A stretch of 64,000 nucleotides of DNA from Apteryx mantelli (lineage: Eukaryota > Chordata > Aves > Apterygiformes > Apterygidae), in assembly GCF_036417845.1 (NCBI RefSeq), contig NC_089982.1:70647684-70711683 (forward strand), read 5' to 3'. The translations under genes and the position numbers were made by a program. Shown here piece after piece: positions 52,501-58,754 of the stretch. The first letter of the stretch is position 1, and the number at the start of each line of letters is the position of its first letter. The notes below the pieces were generated by a model. The model had not been told where the DNA came from and ran no database searches. It saw nothing but the letters and a program-made list of their open reading frames with translations.

Positions 52501-54268
52501 GTGAGGAGAAGAGGTTTTGCTGTGCAAAAGGCAGGCTATGCAGAAAACATGAACTGAGAAAATAATCTTTCTGCATGTATAAAACTAGTGTAACATCATA
52601 GAATGAGAAAGTCAAGTTATGTCTAAAAGAGAGGAGATCTGAATTGTTTTTCTCTCTCTACTACTTTTCTGCTGTAAAACCTTAGCTGGTTGTGAGACTT
52701 CTTTTGCATCTTCAGTTTCCATAGGGATAACATAGGATGTTGCACCACTTCATTTTCTGGGTTTGCAAGATATCTGGGTTCCTTAGGGAAGGATCTAAGT
52801 CATGATTAAAATCTGTAACTCACTATGACTTTGCATAACTGAAAATATAGGTTGAGTGTTAGCAGACAAATAAGATGTCATTGTTCTTTCAATAATGGGT
52901 GAATACCAAAAAAGCTCAAAGTTTTGAAGTCTTGCCAGATTTTATGGCTGCATCAGTTGTATATTGTTGTTATTATTTATTAGCAATGTATTTTACAATA
53001 ATTATTTTAGTGACCAAGTGTTGACTCCATATTTTCTTCTGGAGGAAGTATTTACATATAACTATTTTTAGTGATATTTATGTTCATTATTGTGTCATGG
53101 TCCGTTCTGCAACATTGGGACTCCCTAAATTAACCTACAGGGTGTTTGATTCAAAACTAATCTCCACTGGCACATCTAAGAACTCAGTTATAAGGACTTT
53201 TGATATTTTATGTAAGAGGAAACTTATAATTGCTCAGGCCTTAGAAGTTGCTTTCTGATCTTTAAATCTTTACTAAAGTTGATATTTTTGAGTTTATGGC
53301 ATGTTTTTGTGACACTTCAGTGATTGATGAATAGTTTAATATAGTGTTCCTGAATAAGCTAAAAATTATTAACATTAAAAAAAAATCTGCTAAAGGCCAC
53401 TAGTTGAGTCCTCACTTCCTTTTCCTAGATTTTATTAAAGCTGTAAGAATAATGTAAGAATTCAATTTGAAGGAATGCCTTCTTCTGATAAATTAATGGA
53501 GACTATTTGAAAATCTGCTGATTATATTAGATAAATGCTTTGAGTTTCTCAGTCTGGGATTCCCATACTAATAGAGTCTCATTTTTCATTTTCAGTTCAG
53601 CAGACTCTTTGCTTTTATGCTACCTCTGCTTTTTCTCAGTTCCTACAAATTATTTTACATGCTTTAGGTGACATAGGTAACAGCTCACATTATGCATTCT
53701 GTGAGACAGGAAGACTTTAAACAGGCCTCTATAAACCTGTACTTCTGCAGGTGTGAAGAATCCTCTATGTTATTTATCCTTGGAAATCTGCCTAATTATT
53801 TTGCTGGAAAGAAAGAAATAAGTATCTCTCTTTATAAATATATGAGATATACATATCTCTCATAGATTTCATATTTGTATTTATATATATAATACCAGTA
53901 TGAGATATTTATACAAATATAAATATGAGAAATCTAAATGACATCAAATGCAGCCACCGTTTTGTGTGAGCAAAACTGGAGACTGGATTAAAGGGTGTTC
54001 AGTGGAGGTCAGCGGGGTTGAGGTGGTAATCCAAGCATTTGTTTCTATCCTACAACCAAAGAAAACCGGAAAGGTTGCTGGCAAAAACCGTGAATCTATT
54101 TTCTCTTGTTTGAAAAACTCTAAATGGGTAAAAGTTTGAGAACAGTTTGTGCCTAATGAGCCTTTTCACATTACGGTTATACACAGTACTTCTGTTCCAT
54201 TTGTGGAGAAAAGAAAATTATATTTTTGGGTTTTGTTTTTCTTGTATAGCTCTGTGGAACAGTGGTAG
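13445..54268 (+). CDS. PROM1: prominin-1 (CD133), 25 exons found, 5' end missing
   Basis: Prominin-1 is a five-pass membrane glycoprotein that binds cholesterol and concentrates in microvilli, cilia and photoreceptor disc rims. The exons listed below join to about 786 residues if the 19-bp exon at 51421 is skipped; human prominin-1 has 865. The first ~75 residues, including the signal peptide, are not in view. Visible in order: TM1, a Cys-rich cytoplasmic loop (CMCRCC), TM2, a large glycosylated loop, TM3, a short loop, TM4, a second large loop, TM5, and a short tail with [18 protein letters not shown]. Many N-X-S/T sites and paired cysteines sit in both large loops. All junctions follow GT-AG except the GC donor at 18189. 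Identification rests on residue-by-residue resemblance to mammalian prominin-1 recalled from memory. Prominin-2 is less likely because the tail and microexon pattern match PROM1. Confidence 0.97.
13846..13877 (+). repeat. tandem duplication of 16 bp
   Basis: agttctcatgtggctc is followed directly by agttctcatgtggctt: two copies with one difference. Intronic. Confidence 0.85.
15010..15260 (+). mobile_element. probable old CR1/L3-type LINE remnant
   Basis: The order of words (aggacatattcagagaat, ttaggatgat, gaagaggggatgtgattact, tgtggagggg) follows the pattern of the 3' part of ancient CR1/L3 elements in the + orientation. It is heavily diverged and may extend left to about 14,580. Confidence 0.45.
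15601..15673. repeat. 73-bp inverted repeat (hairpin)
   Basis: Arms 15601-15625 and 15649-15673 are complementary at 22 of 25 positions, with a 23-base loop. It could be a palindromic DNA-transposon relic or a foldback transcript. It lies inside a PROM1 intron, about 1 kb before the 27-bp microexon. Confidence 0.8.
16672..16698 (+). CDS. PROM1: PROM1 27-bp microexon (cassette)
   Basis: Nine codons, PENVVLTLQ, flanked by ttccacag and gtaatg, phase 0 on both sides. Mouse prominin-1 has nearly the same residues here. In human CD133 the equivalent 27-nt exon is alternatively spliced and distinguishes the two best known isoforms, so it is probably facultative here too. It is too short for ORF callers. 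Confidence 0.9.
16699..17982. other. PROM1 intron with GC-rich patch at 17160-17350
   Basis: A CpG-containing GC-rich stretch of about 190 bases lies between two antisense open frames (16933-17178 and 17360-17563). I could not assign these to a known protein or join them by splicing in phase. Confidence 0.5.
17983..18188 (+). CDS. PROM1: PROM1 exon: TM1, Cys-rich loop, start of TM2
   Basis: 206 bp from aattacag. It reads [20 protein letters not shown] (TM1), then the cytoplasmic [18 protein letters not shown] motif, then [11 protein letters not shown] of TM2. The Cys-rich motif is one of the best conserved parts of prominins. The exon ends ATA ATA AG in phase 2, followed by GCAAGT, a GC-type donor. 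Confidence 0.97.
18189..24026. other. PROM1 intron with GC donor, 5.8 kb
   Basis: Begins GCAAGT and ends ttttttgtag. No exon or retained element recognised inside; the frames at 19,498-19,965 and 22,938-23,129 look like chance. Confidence 0.6.
24027..24147 (+). CDS. PROM1: PROM1 exon: end of TM2, start of large loop 1
   Basis: 121 bp from ttttttgtag to gtaaag. Completing the split Ser codon, it reads [14 protein letters not shown] and then [19 protein letters not shown], matching the human GFVANHQ and KLADSNFKDLRTLLNETPE segments. N-D-T is a likely glycosylation site. It leaves in phase 0. A (GT)n tract lies 23 bp into the following intron. Confidence 0.95.
24171..24193 (+). repeat. (GT)n microsatellite
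   Basis: Alternating GT run starting 23 bases into the intron after the exon ending at 24147. Confidence 0.95.
25850..25874 (+). repeat. poly(T) run
   Basis: 25 consecutive T; intronic homopolymer. Confidence 0.95.
26723..26786 (+). CDS. PROM1: PROM1 exon: large loop 1
   Basis: 64 bp, ttttttcag to gtaagt, reading [20 protein letters not shown] plus N and one spare base. Human has [21 protein letters not shown]. The N-T-T glycosylation site is conserved. Confidence 0.96.
26787..29185. other. PROM1 intron, 2.4 kb
   Basis: AT-rich noncoding. Only an A/C-rich low-complexity tract at 28340-28376 stands out (runs of A, then 11 C). Confidence 0.6.
29186..29275 (+). CDS. PROM1: PROM1 exon: large loop 1
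   Basis: 90 bp, gtactacag to gtaaag. After the split Asn codon it reads [17 protein letters not shown] and then [12 protein letters not shown]. It aligns with human [27 protein letters not shown], though less strictly than the neighbours. It leaves in phase 1. Confidence 0.93.
30142..30163 (+). repeat. poly(T) run
   Basis: 22 consecutive T, about 100 bases upstream of the candidate cassette exon at 30261. Confidence 0.95.
30261..30284 (+). CDS. PROM1: candidate PROM1 24-bp cassette microexon
   Basis: Between a pyrimidine-rich tract ending ttgaag and donor gtaaaa lie 24 bases. With the G carried from 29275 they read VKVERAIK and hand on a G in the right phase to the exon at 30931. Phase is 1 in and 1 out, with no stop, so it could be included or skipped without a frameshift. 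Support is from phase and splice signals only. Confidence 0.4.
30931..31148 (+). CDS. PROM1: PROM1 exon: glycosylated part of large loop 1
   Basis: 218 bp, ccttgcag to gtaaga, starting [20 protein letters not shown] (human [19 protein letters not shown]). Two cysteines (SAC and STC) match the human pair. N-V-S, N-L-T, N-D-S and N-F-T are candidate N-glycosylation sites. It leaves in phase 0 after a GGG codon. Confidence 0.97.
31567..31641 (+). CDS. PROM1: PROM1 exon: large loop 1
   Basis: 75 bp, tttcctag to gtatgt, 25 codons beginning [20 protein letters not shown] and ending SLVQK. Human has [25 protein letters not shown]. Phase 0 on both sides. Confidence 0.96.
31642..34620. other. PROM1 introns around the exon at 32796
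   Basis: Two AT-rich introns (31642-32795 and 32860-34620). Nothing recognised beyond the exon between them. Confidence 0.6.
32796..32859 (+). CDS. PROM1: PROM1 exon: large loop 1
   Basis: 64 bp, tattcttag to gtgagg, reading [20 protein letters not shown] then S and a spare G. It matches human [22 protein letters not shown]. It has two possible N-glycosylation sites, N-D-T and N-Q-T. Confidence 0.95.
34621..34780 (+). CDS. PROM1: PROM1 exon: end of large loop 1
   Basis: 160 bp, gctgttttag to gtatgt. It contains [20 protein letters not shown] and ends [12 protein letters not shown] across the next junction (human LEEYDSYW). It leaves in phase 2, two bases into the Arg codon just before TM3. 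Confidence 0.96.
34781..36873. other. PROM1 intron before TM3 exon
   Basis: Contains a GC-richer, CpG-poor stretch at 34,950-35,350 with a 153-codon frame that resembles no known protein, and an old LINE-like stretch at 35,400-35,920. The antisense frames at 36,380-36,710 were not assignable. Confidence 0.5.
35400..35920 (-). mobile_element. possible ancient CR1/L2-type LINE, reverse orientation
   Basis: The sequence around 35,560-35,900 (atgttaaataagagtgag, then cctttagcccatttctta, then aaaagccggtaactgtcc) follows, in reverse, the word order of old amniote CR1/L2-like LINE coding sequence. Diverged; assignment is from memory of such elements. Confidence 0.35.
36874..37026 (+). CDS. PROM1: PROM1 exon: TM3 and cytoplasmic loop 2
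   Basis: 153 bp, ttccttag to gtgagt. TM3 reads [20 protein letters not shown]; then come [20 protein letters not shown] and SNTGGNFLM, almost identical to mammals (GYDRHATPTTRGCVSNTGG). It leaves in phase 2. Confidence 0.98.
37884..38007 (+). CDS. PROM1: PROM1 exon: TM4 and start of large loop 2
   Basis: 124 bp, tttttcag to gtgaaa. TM4 reads [20 protein letters not shown], followed by [19 protein letters not shown]. The Cys in VCEP is conserved. It leaves in phase 0. Confidence 0.98.
38437..38540 (+). CDS. PROM1: PROM1 exon: large loop 2
   Basis: 104 bp, gtattctag to gtaaaa, starting [20 protein letters not shown] and ending NLTFEKVY. Human has [23 protein letters not shown] is a glycosylation candidate. 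It leaves in phase 2. Confidence 0.97.
38975..39059 (+). CDS. PROM1: PROM1 exon: large loop 2
   Basis: 85 bp, atatatag to gtaagt. After the split Ser it reads [20 protein letters not shown] and then NEFLNISM. Human has [27 protein letters not shown]. Phase 0 out. Confidence 0.96.
40445..40591 (+). CDS. PROM1: PROM1 exon: large loop 2
   Basis: 147 bp, cctctcag to gtgaga, 49 codons. It contains [20 protein letters not shown] and [16 protein letters not shown], aligning with human [27 protein letters not shown]. Phase 0 both sides. Confidence 0.95.
40862..40933 (+). CDS. PROM1: PROM1 exon: large loop 2
   Basis: 72 bp, tgttttag to gtaagt, reading [20 protein letters not shown] then ADQL. Human has GVNLLSFAYDLEAKANSL. 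Phase 0 both sides. Confidence 0.95.
40934..45028. other. PROM1 intron, 4.1 kb
   Basis: Noncoding. Holds a T run at 42090-42108. No exon, RNA gene or clear transposon recognised; frames at 41,531-41,939 and 43,326-43,639 look like chance. Confidence 0.55.
45029..45121 (+). CDS. PROM1: PROM1 exon: large loop 2
   Basis: 93 bp, ttttgcag to gtaaaa, starting [20 protein letters not shown] and ending [11 protein letters not shown]. Human has [31 protein letters not shown]. Phase 0 both sides. Confidence 0.96.
45345..45377 (+). repeat. short tandem duplication
   Basis: ctagcaattatata occurs twice at a 19-base period (45345 and 45364). Confidence 0.8.
46408..46444 (+). repeat. T-rich tract upstream of 54-bp exon
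   Basis: Runs of 8, 10 and 16 or so T interrupted by single G, ending 13 bases before the acceptor of the exon at 46458. It serves as or extends the polypyrimidine tract and is likely to vary in length. Confidence 0.85.
46458..46511 (+). CDS. PROM1: PROM1 exon, 54 bp: large loop 2
   Basis: 18 codons, [18 protein letters not shown], matching human STLYQSVKILQRTGNGLLE. The acceptor ctttctaatag follows a long T-rich tract at 46408-46444. Donor gtaagc. Phase 0 both sides, so skipping would keep the frame. Confidence 0.94.
46782..46809 (+). repeat. (AC)n microsatellite
   Basis: Fourteen AC units in a row, intronic. Confidence 0.95.
46945..46968 (+). repeat. poly(A) run
   Basis: 24 consecutive A, intronic. 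Confidence 0.95.
48211..48291 (+). CDS. PROM1: PROM1 exon: large loop 2
   Basis: 81 bp, cctttccag to gtaaat, reading [20 protein letters not shown] then ASQVIVQ. Human has [26 protein letters not shown]. N-N-A-S carries a conserved glycosylation site. Only 78 bp of intron separates it from the next exon. Confidence 0.96.
48370..48438 (+). CDS. PROM1: PROM1 exon: large loop 2
   Basis: 69 bp, gtttttag to gtaagg, reading [20 protein letters not shown] then KES. Human has [23 protein letters not shown]. Phase 0 both sides. Confidence 0.96.
48989..49081 (+). CDS. PROM1: PROM1 exon: end of large loop 2
   Basis: 93 bp, tgtctcag to gtaagg, containing [20 protein letters not shown] and SYVTDSV. Human has [27 protein letters not shown]. 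Both cysteines are conserved. Phase 0 both sides. Confidence 0.97.
49082..50597. other. PROM1 intron before TM5 exon
   Basis: Noncoding AT-rich sequence with no recognised element. Confidence 0.6.
50598..50713 (+). CDS. PROM1: PROM1 exon: TM5 and start of cytoplasmic tail
   Basis: 116 bp, gtttcag to gtaagt. TM5 lies in [20 protein letters not shown], followed by the juxtamembrane [16 protein letters not shown], nearly identical to mammals. It ends in phase 2 (GA of an Asp codon) and joins in frame either to the exon at 51421 or directly to 51824. Confidence 0.98.
51421..51439 (+). CDS. PROM1: PROM1 tail microexon, 19 bp, frame-breaking if included
   Basis: A strong acceptor (eight T then ag) and donor gtaaga flank 19 bases reading VETHEK after the split Asp. 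Mammals have 24 bases here, encoding VETIPMKN. The alignment implies a net loss of 5 bases, so inclusion puts the next exon out of frame and the tail would end DVETHEKYGKW. Skipping it keeps the frame. A weaker donor at 51457 (gtatct) would give a 36-bp in-frame exon. A sequence error is also possible. Confidence 0.7.
51824..51892 (+). CDS. PROM1: PROM1 exon: cytoplasmic tail
   Basis: 69 bp, tttattacag to gtaaac. Read after two incoming bases it gives [20 protein letters not shown] then VE, almost identical to the mammalian tail [20 protein letters not shown]. The two tyrosines known to be phosphorylated in human CD133 fall in this type of tail. It leaves in phase 2. Confidence 0.96.
51893..54249. 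other. PROM1 last coding intron, 2.4 kb
   Basis: AT-rich noncoding sequence with an AT-rich hairpin at 53863-53936. No exon seen, although mammals use several alternative tail exons in this part of the gene. Confidence 0.55.
53863..53936. repeat. AT-rich inverted repeat
   Basis: tagatttcatatttgtat on the left (53863) faces the reverse complement of acaaatataaatatgagaaa at 53913-53932, extended by tcta to 53936. The arms are imperfect and enclose about 28 bases. A smaller palindrome, atgagatatacatatctctcat, lies just to the left. Confidence 0.7.
54250..54268 (+). CDS. PROM1: PROM1 last coding exon and stop codon
   Basis: After cttgtatag the exon completes a Ser codon and reads SVEQW then TAG at 54266-54268, so the protein ends ESSVEQW where human ends TSPSQH. 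The nucleotides around and after the stop resemble the human sequence at the same place, which supports this exon despite its divergent residues. Confidence 0.75.
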
Positions 54269-55958
54269 CAGATACTGGAAACATTAAGGGGTAAGCAGTG
54301 AGCTTTTAAAGTTGATTCCAAATCTATTACTACTTTGCTATTTTTAAGAAAACTGCTATGCTTTTAGTAGCATGAATTTTGTAAGGTAAATAAATAAATA
54401 TTGAACTGTAGTGATGTTCGTACTGAAATCTATACCTGCATTCTGGTTAACATTACATTGTAATGCTCTCTTCGTCAAATTTTCCTGAATTGTTTTTGCG
54501 ATTATTTCCAGGTTATAGAAATGAGGCTCAAGATTCATCTATAGGAATATATCATCGTTCTTCCACGTGTGTTGGCATTTTCATTCATCTTCCAAATACT
54601 GAGCCACTTGTTTTATGTGACCTGTACTGTAAATCACAAATACACTATTGAATGTTATGTCATAAACTACTGTACAGAATATTTTGTGACCAGGGCACTG
54701 CCTCTCAAATACCACTGTTCAAGGCTTGAATTAAAATTTTTTTTTTTTTTACTTTTTTACACTGGGCTTTCTATCTTACATCACAGTATATAATTTCAGT
54801 AGGTTAACAGACTTTGCTTAGCTATCCTCTGGCAATTGGTTAAGTTCTTAAATTGCTGAGATGTGTTAAATACAGTATATACATGTTTACATAAAAAATG
54901 CATTTTGTATACAGAGACTTTTGTATATACATTTTCCTTAAAACTTAAGTGTTTAGTTAAGATTTTAATATTGTATAGTATACTTCACAATTGAATTTAC
55001 CAGCATGATCAGTGTTGTTATTTGGTGCTCTTGAATGACCACTTCTGACTAAATTTTAAATGTAATGGGATCCACAGTGTCTCTTTGCATCTCTGAAAAG
55101 TTCAGCTGCAGTTTTGATTTTTCCCTCTTTTTGAATTATTTAATATTTAGTAATTTTTGCAGTGTAGACCTAAAAGGGACTGTGTGGAGAAGTTTGAAAC
55201 TCTGTTTGGGTGGGAGGGTTGGGAGTGTCTATGATGCATAATATGGCAAAGCTAAGCTTTCTAGAGTTCAGTAGTACTCAAAAAGAGCATGAGAGATGTC
55301 ATAATGTTGGTGATTTTTAGAATGCTTTACGTTCTGTTTCTTCTCTTTTCCTTCTTCACACCCAGTTCTATAATGTCCTTTAATAGATATCACTGTTAAG
55401 TTGTGGCTCTTTCAGCAGCCAGTGATTCTATTTTTGTAAGTAACTTTAAAATGTGACTTCAGATATTGTAAATCCAGTTGCTAAAAATGTTTGAATTTCA
55501 TTCCTACTGTTTGAGTTATTACCTTGAATTTAGGCATACAGTTGTGTTGCTGAATTATGTTGACAGTAGAATTCATCAAAAGGGCCACAAGTGTGTCTAT
55601 GACTAATGTAAAACATTGCAGAAGGTGAAATAAGTGGCTATATTGAACTAAAACTGCATCTCTTCATGTGCCAGTATTCTTAACTTTGTTTCCAACAAGG
55701 TTTATTGGCTTAAAGTAGGGATAATCCTGAAAATCATTGAAATGATTTTAAAGAAATGCTGAAAAGTGATACCAGTTTTTAATCTGGAATAACCTTATTT
55801 TTTCATTTTTAGGTCATGTATGGAAACATTTCTAACTGACAGTATGTAGCATATGTGTATATATAATGTTCAGAACTGTAGATTTTTAAAAGTTTCTATT
55901 TTTAATTTGAGAAAGTGTTCCCAGTTCATTTAAATAAAAAAACTTGGTTAACTAACTG
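54269..55958 (+). other. PROM1: PROM1 3' untranslated region
   Basis: Follows the TAG at 54266. A T-rich stretch and acttttttacac near 54752, and gcattttgtatacag near 54900, resemble the human PROM1 3' UTR. A possible intron lies inside it: donor gtaagc at 54291 and acceptor attatttccag ending at 54511. The region ends shortly after the poly(A) signal at 55933; the exact cleavage site is inferred. Confidence 0.75.
55933..55938 (+). terminator. PROM1: PROM1 polyadenylation signal AATAAA
   Basis: AATAAA within ttcatttaaataaaaaaacttgg. The human PROM1 transcript ends with a very similar stretch (AATAAAAAGGAACTTGG), so this is the likely main poly(A) site. Confidence 0.8.
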
Positions 55959-57921
55959 ATGTTTGATTCTCAATTGTTTTGTTTATATAAAGGTCGTTTT
56001 CAGAGGGAGGAGTTGCACTGAGTTAAGATCTTATGAAAGTGAGAATGTTTTTATCCTCACAAAAATTTCTGTGACATTTGACTTTTTCTGATAATTTGAG
56101 CCTAAGCAAGATGAGAGACTAAGAAATGGAGCAGGAGGAACATTGGCTCTGTGTGAGGGAGCTTCTGAGTTCCATAAAGAATGTTATTTATGCAGAGATG
56201 CTGAATTCCAGCTTCTGAGATGTGCAGGATATCCGTATATCCTGTAAGTGTTAAAGGTGTTACTGCTAGCCTCTACTGTTGTCTCTACACCACAGATAGC
56301 AGAATTAAGCATTTGCCCATTCTTCAGCTCCCACAGTTCACTGCTGATGTCTTAGCTTAACTTATAAAAGGACAGTTGTTTTTCAGTAATATACCAGACC
56401 ACAAGCTGTTTCATCTGAAGCACAGGCAGATGTTTGTGAGGACACAAATGCCAGATGGGAGTGGGACAAATAGCTGTCAGTAACATGTTAACTGCAATAC
56501 ATAAACACAACAGAGCTCTTGTGTCCAAGCCTTTATCCTTATCCTTGTAGTCTGGTTTGTTTTCATAAATACCCTGTCTTCAGCAGTTAAAAAAAAACTC
56601 GGGTACTTCATAGAGATCTGAAACTGGTGTAAGGTATTTTTTAAGAGAATTTTGAAGTCTTAACAAAGAGGGACAAAGAGGGAAGAGACTAGTGTCAGGC
56701 TGTCAAGAATGGCTGTTCTGGGTGGCTCCATCTGTTAACAGTTTGGCAGATCGCAAGCTAGCTGGGATGCCAGAGCAGCTAAGCACAATGCCTATTGTCA
56801 AGTATTAGCTGAGTGTTTTTTCTAATTTATTTTTTTGATTTGCTTCATTATAGATCTGTTGGGTGATTTTTTGTTGTTTTTTTTTCTTTAGACCTGTTGA
56901 GCAGCTAGATATACAGTATAATATTCTATTACTGTATGTATGGCAGTTCTTAAGCTCTAGCATCCCATAGTTATTCAAGCGTACCAAAATAACATGACAC
57001 TCCTTCACAAGCTGTTCAAGTCAGGCCGGGTGTAGTGTAGATGTCTTTGTGAAAGAAGTGCCTAATGGGGTCTCATTAGCCGGAGCAGTTTTGTCAGGAC
57101 AGCTGGAATTTCTCCTCCTGACCTCCTGAATGCCAAGGGAGTTACGATTCTTCTTAGCTCTTTTTAGTTACTACAGAATTCTGCAGTAAAATATTTCTGT
57201 TCTCTTGCCATTGTTTTATTGAAGTTTTACAGCTCTTTTACTGTGAATAGGAAAACATAAAAAGCTAAGGATAGAAAGTGATAAAGCACGGCTAACTGCT
57301 ATATCATGCTTTTGGGGGTTTATTCCCCAAGACCCATGATATGCTCGTTCTTTTGTCTTGCACTGTTGGCTGAAAATAACCCACGGAGTGGCAATGATTA
57401 CAAAATTTCAGAATGTCTGGTTTATGTTTAGGCCCATAATATCTTATGTTGCTAAAACTTTATTCCTTGTTTAAAGATTGCAAGTCTAAAAATCTTTCAT
57501 GGCTCAAAGAATGTGCAGTTGATTCTTCCAAGGTTTTCCATGTGTCCACACTGTGTGTCAAATGCTGACAAAATGAAGTACTAAAGTTGCATCCTTACTG
57601 TGCAAATCCACAGAAAACCAATTCCATAAATCAGCTTTTATTAACAGGATGTAATTATAATGATCCAGACCTAGCTGCATAGGTTTTTTTGGCACTCTTA
57701 TTTTGTTTACTTCAATATGGCCTGACAAGTTATGGCATGAAGAAAGCTATAAAGGAGCTGGAGAGTGGAAAATATCTGTTAAAAATCAAATATGACATGT
57801 TCATCCTGGATAGGAATGTGCTTCTTAGTTATACAACTATCATGCTGTATTTAAGTGCATTTACCAGATTTGTCTTGTTAACTTCTTGGGAGTTTACAGG
57901 TTATTTGACACTCCCTTGGGC
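55959..57921. other. intergenic, PROM1 to FGFBP2
   Basis: About 2 kb between the PROM1 poly(A) site and the FGFBP2 promoter. Only small palindromes seen (aggatatccgtatatcct near 56,228; ttgggg...ccccaa near 57,312). Confidence 0.6.
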
Positions 57922-57958
57922 TATAAATTATGGGCACAGGCATAGCGAAGGGTGGTTT

Positions 57959-57992
<34 letters not shown>

Positions 57993-58059
57993 CACACACA
58001 CATATACACATCCCACCTTTAGCTGGAAAGAGGCTTCTTTGTGCACCAAGCCTTTAAAT
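57922..58059 (+). promoter_or_regulatory. FGFBP2: candidate FGFBP2 core promoter
   Basis: Two TATA-like motifs precede the gene: TATAAA at 57922-57927 and TTTAAA at 58053-58058. The second would place a start near 58,085 and give a 5' UTR of about 45 bases. Between them lies a run of 29 A followed by CA repeats (57964-58009). No transcript evidence is available. Confidence 0.4.
57964..58009 (+). repeat. poly(A) run and CA-rich tract
   Basis: 29 consecutive A, then CACACACACATATACACA. It ends about 120 bases before the FGFBP2 start codon. Confidence 0.95.
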
Positions 58060-58127
58060 TGTGAGCAGCAAGCTGCTACTTTCACTTCTTCGGATCGTTT
58101 TGCTCAAGGATCTCAGCCCCTCTCACC

Positions 58128-58754
58128 ATGAAGAGTGTTGCTCTTCTTTCCCTAGTAGTGATCTGTGGCATGGGAGGATTAGGACAGAAGCTGAAACCAA
58201 AGAAAAGAAGCAATGGTGAAGAAATCAATTTTCGGACTAAAGCCAAAGATGTTTGCACAATGACTGTGAGTGGGGATGAGGAGATGAAACTTAGAATTGA
58301 ATGCAAAAACCAAGGCAAGTCCTACTGGTGTGAATTCACTGGCAAGCCATCAGTCTGTCGTCCTTTCAGAAAGAATCCAAAGATTTACTGGAACCAGATC
58401 GCCATGGAACTTAGAAAGCTCCCACATGCTTGTGAATCTACTCAAGTGTTGAAGGCCACCATGTGCCAAAAGGCTCCCACGGATGCTGTTATGAAGCAAC
58501 TAACTGCTGGCATGGAGCCGGAAGATCTAGCAAACCAGGACAAATTGGTCCAGAAAACTTCAGCTTCTACAAAGGAAGCAGGGAAAAGCTCTGTAAAGAA
58601 GATTGGGAAACCTCCAGTACTACCTCTTATAAAACCAACCCAACATGGTCAAGGGTCTGCGAATGAAACTGAAGCAATGAAACTGGCACGAGAGCACTGC
58701 TGGGAATCACTGCATGGTTTCTGCTCCTACATTATTGGCATCTTCAGAGGTTAA
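58128..58754 (+). CDS. FGFBP2: fibroblast growth factor-binding protein 2 (Ksp37)
   Basis: Complete 208-residue frame in one exon; human FGFBP2 has 223. It is a small secreted protein of the FGF-binding protein family; the mammalian protein is known from cytotoxic lymphocytes, and its molecular role is less clear than that of FGFBP1. Residues 1-19 are a signal peptide ending GGLG before Q20. Eight cysteines remain in the mature part (43, 59, 68, 77, 102, 113, 191, 199). The match to human FGFBP2 is strong at SYWCEFTGKPSVC, KIYWNQ and the C-terminal EHCW...IGIFRG (human EHCW...ISFFRG), which favours FGFBP2 over FGFBP1. A Lys/Ser/Thr-rich middle (residues 140-175) is low complexity, as in the family. 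The ATG is in good context (cacc before, A after). It sits 3' of PROM1 on the same strand, as in mammals. Confidence 0.95.
   Translation: MKSVALLSLVVICGMGGLGQKLKPKKRSNGEEINFRTKAKDVCTMTVSGDEEMKLRIECKNQGKSYWCEFTGKPSVCRPFRKNPKIYWNQIAMELRKLPHACESTQVLKATMCQKAPTDAVMKQLTAGMEPEDLANQDKLVQKTSASTKEAGKSSVKKIGKPPVLPLIKPTQHGQGSANETEAMKLAREHCWESLHGFCSYIIGIFRG

Noticed and set aside
57689..58057. 122-codon frame upstream of FGFBP2
   Set aside because: It runs through the TATA-like motif and ends in a poly-lysine stretch created by the A run. It is not a gene.
58128..58754. Calling this gene FGFBP1
   Set aside because: The C-terminal IFRG, the YWCEF and KIYWNQ segments, and the position next to PROM1 fit FGFBP2 better than FGFBP1.
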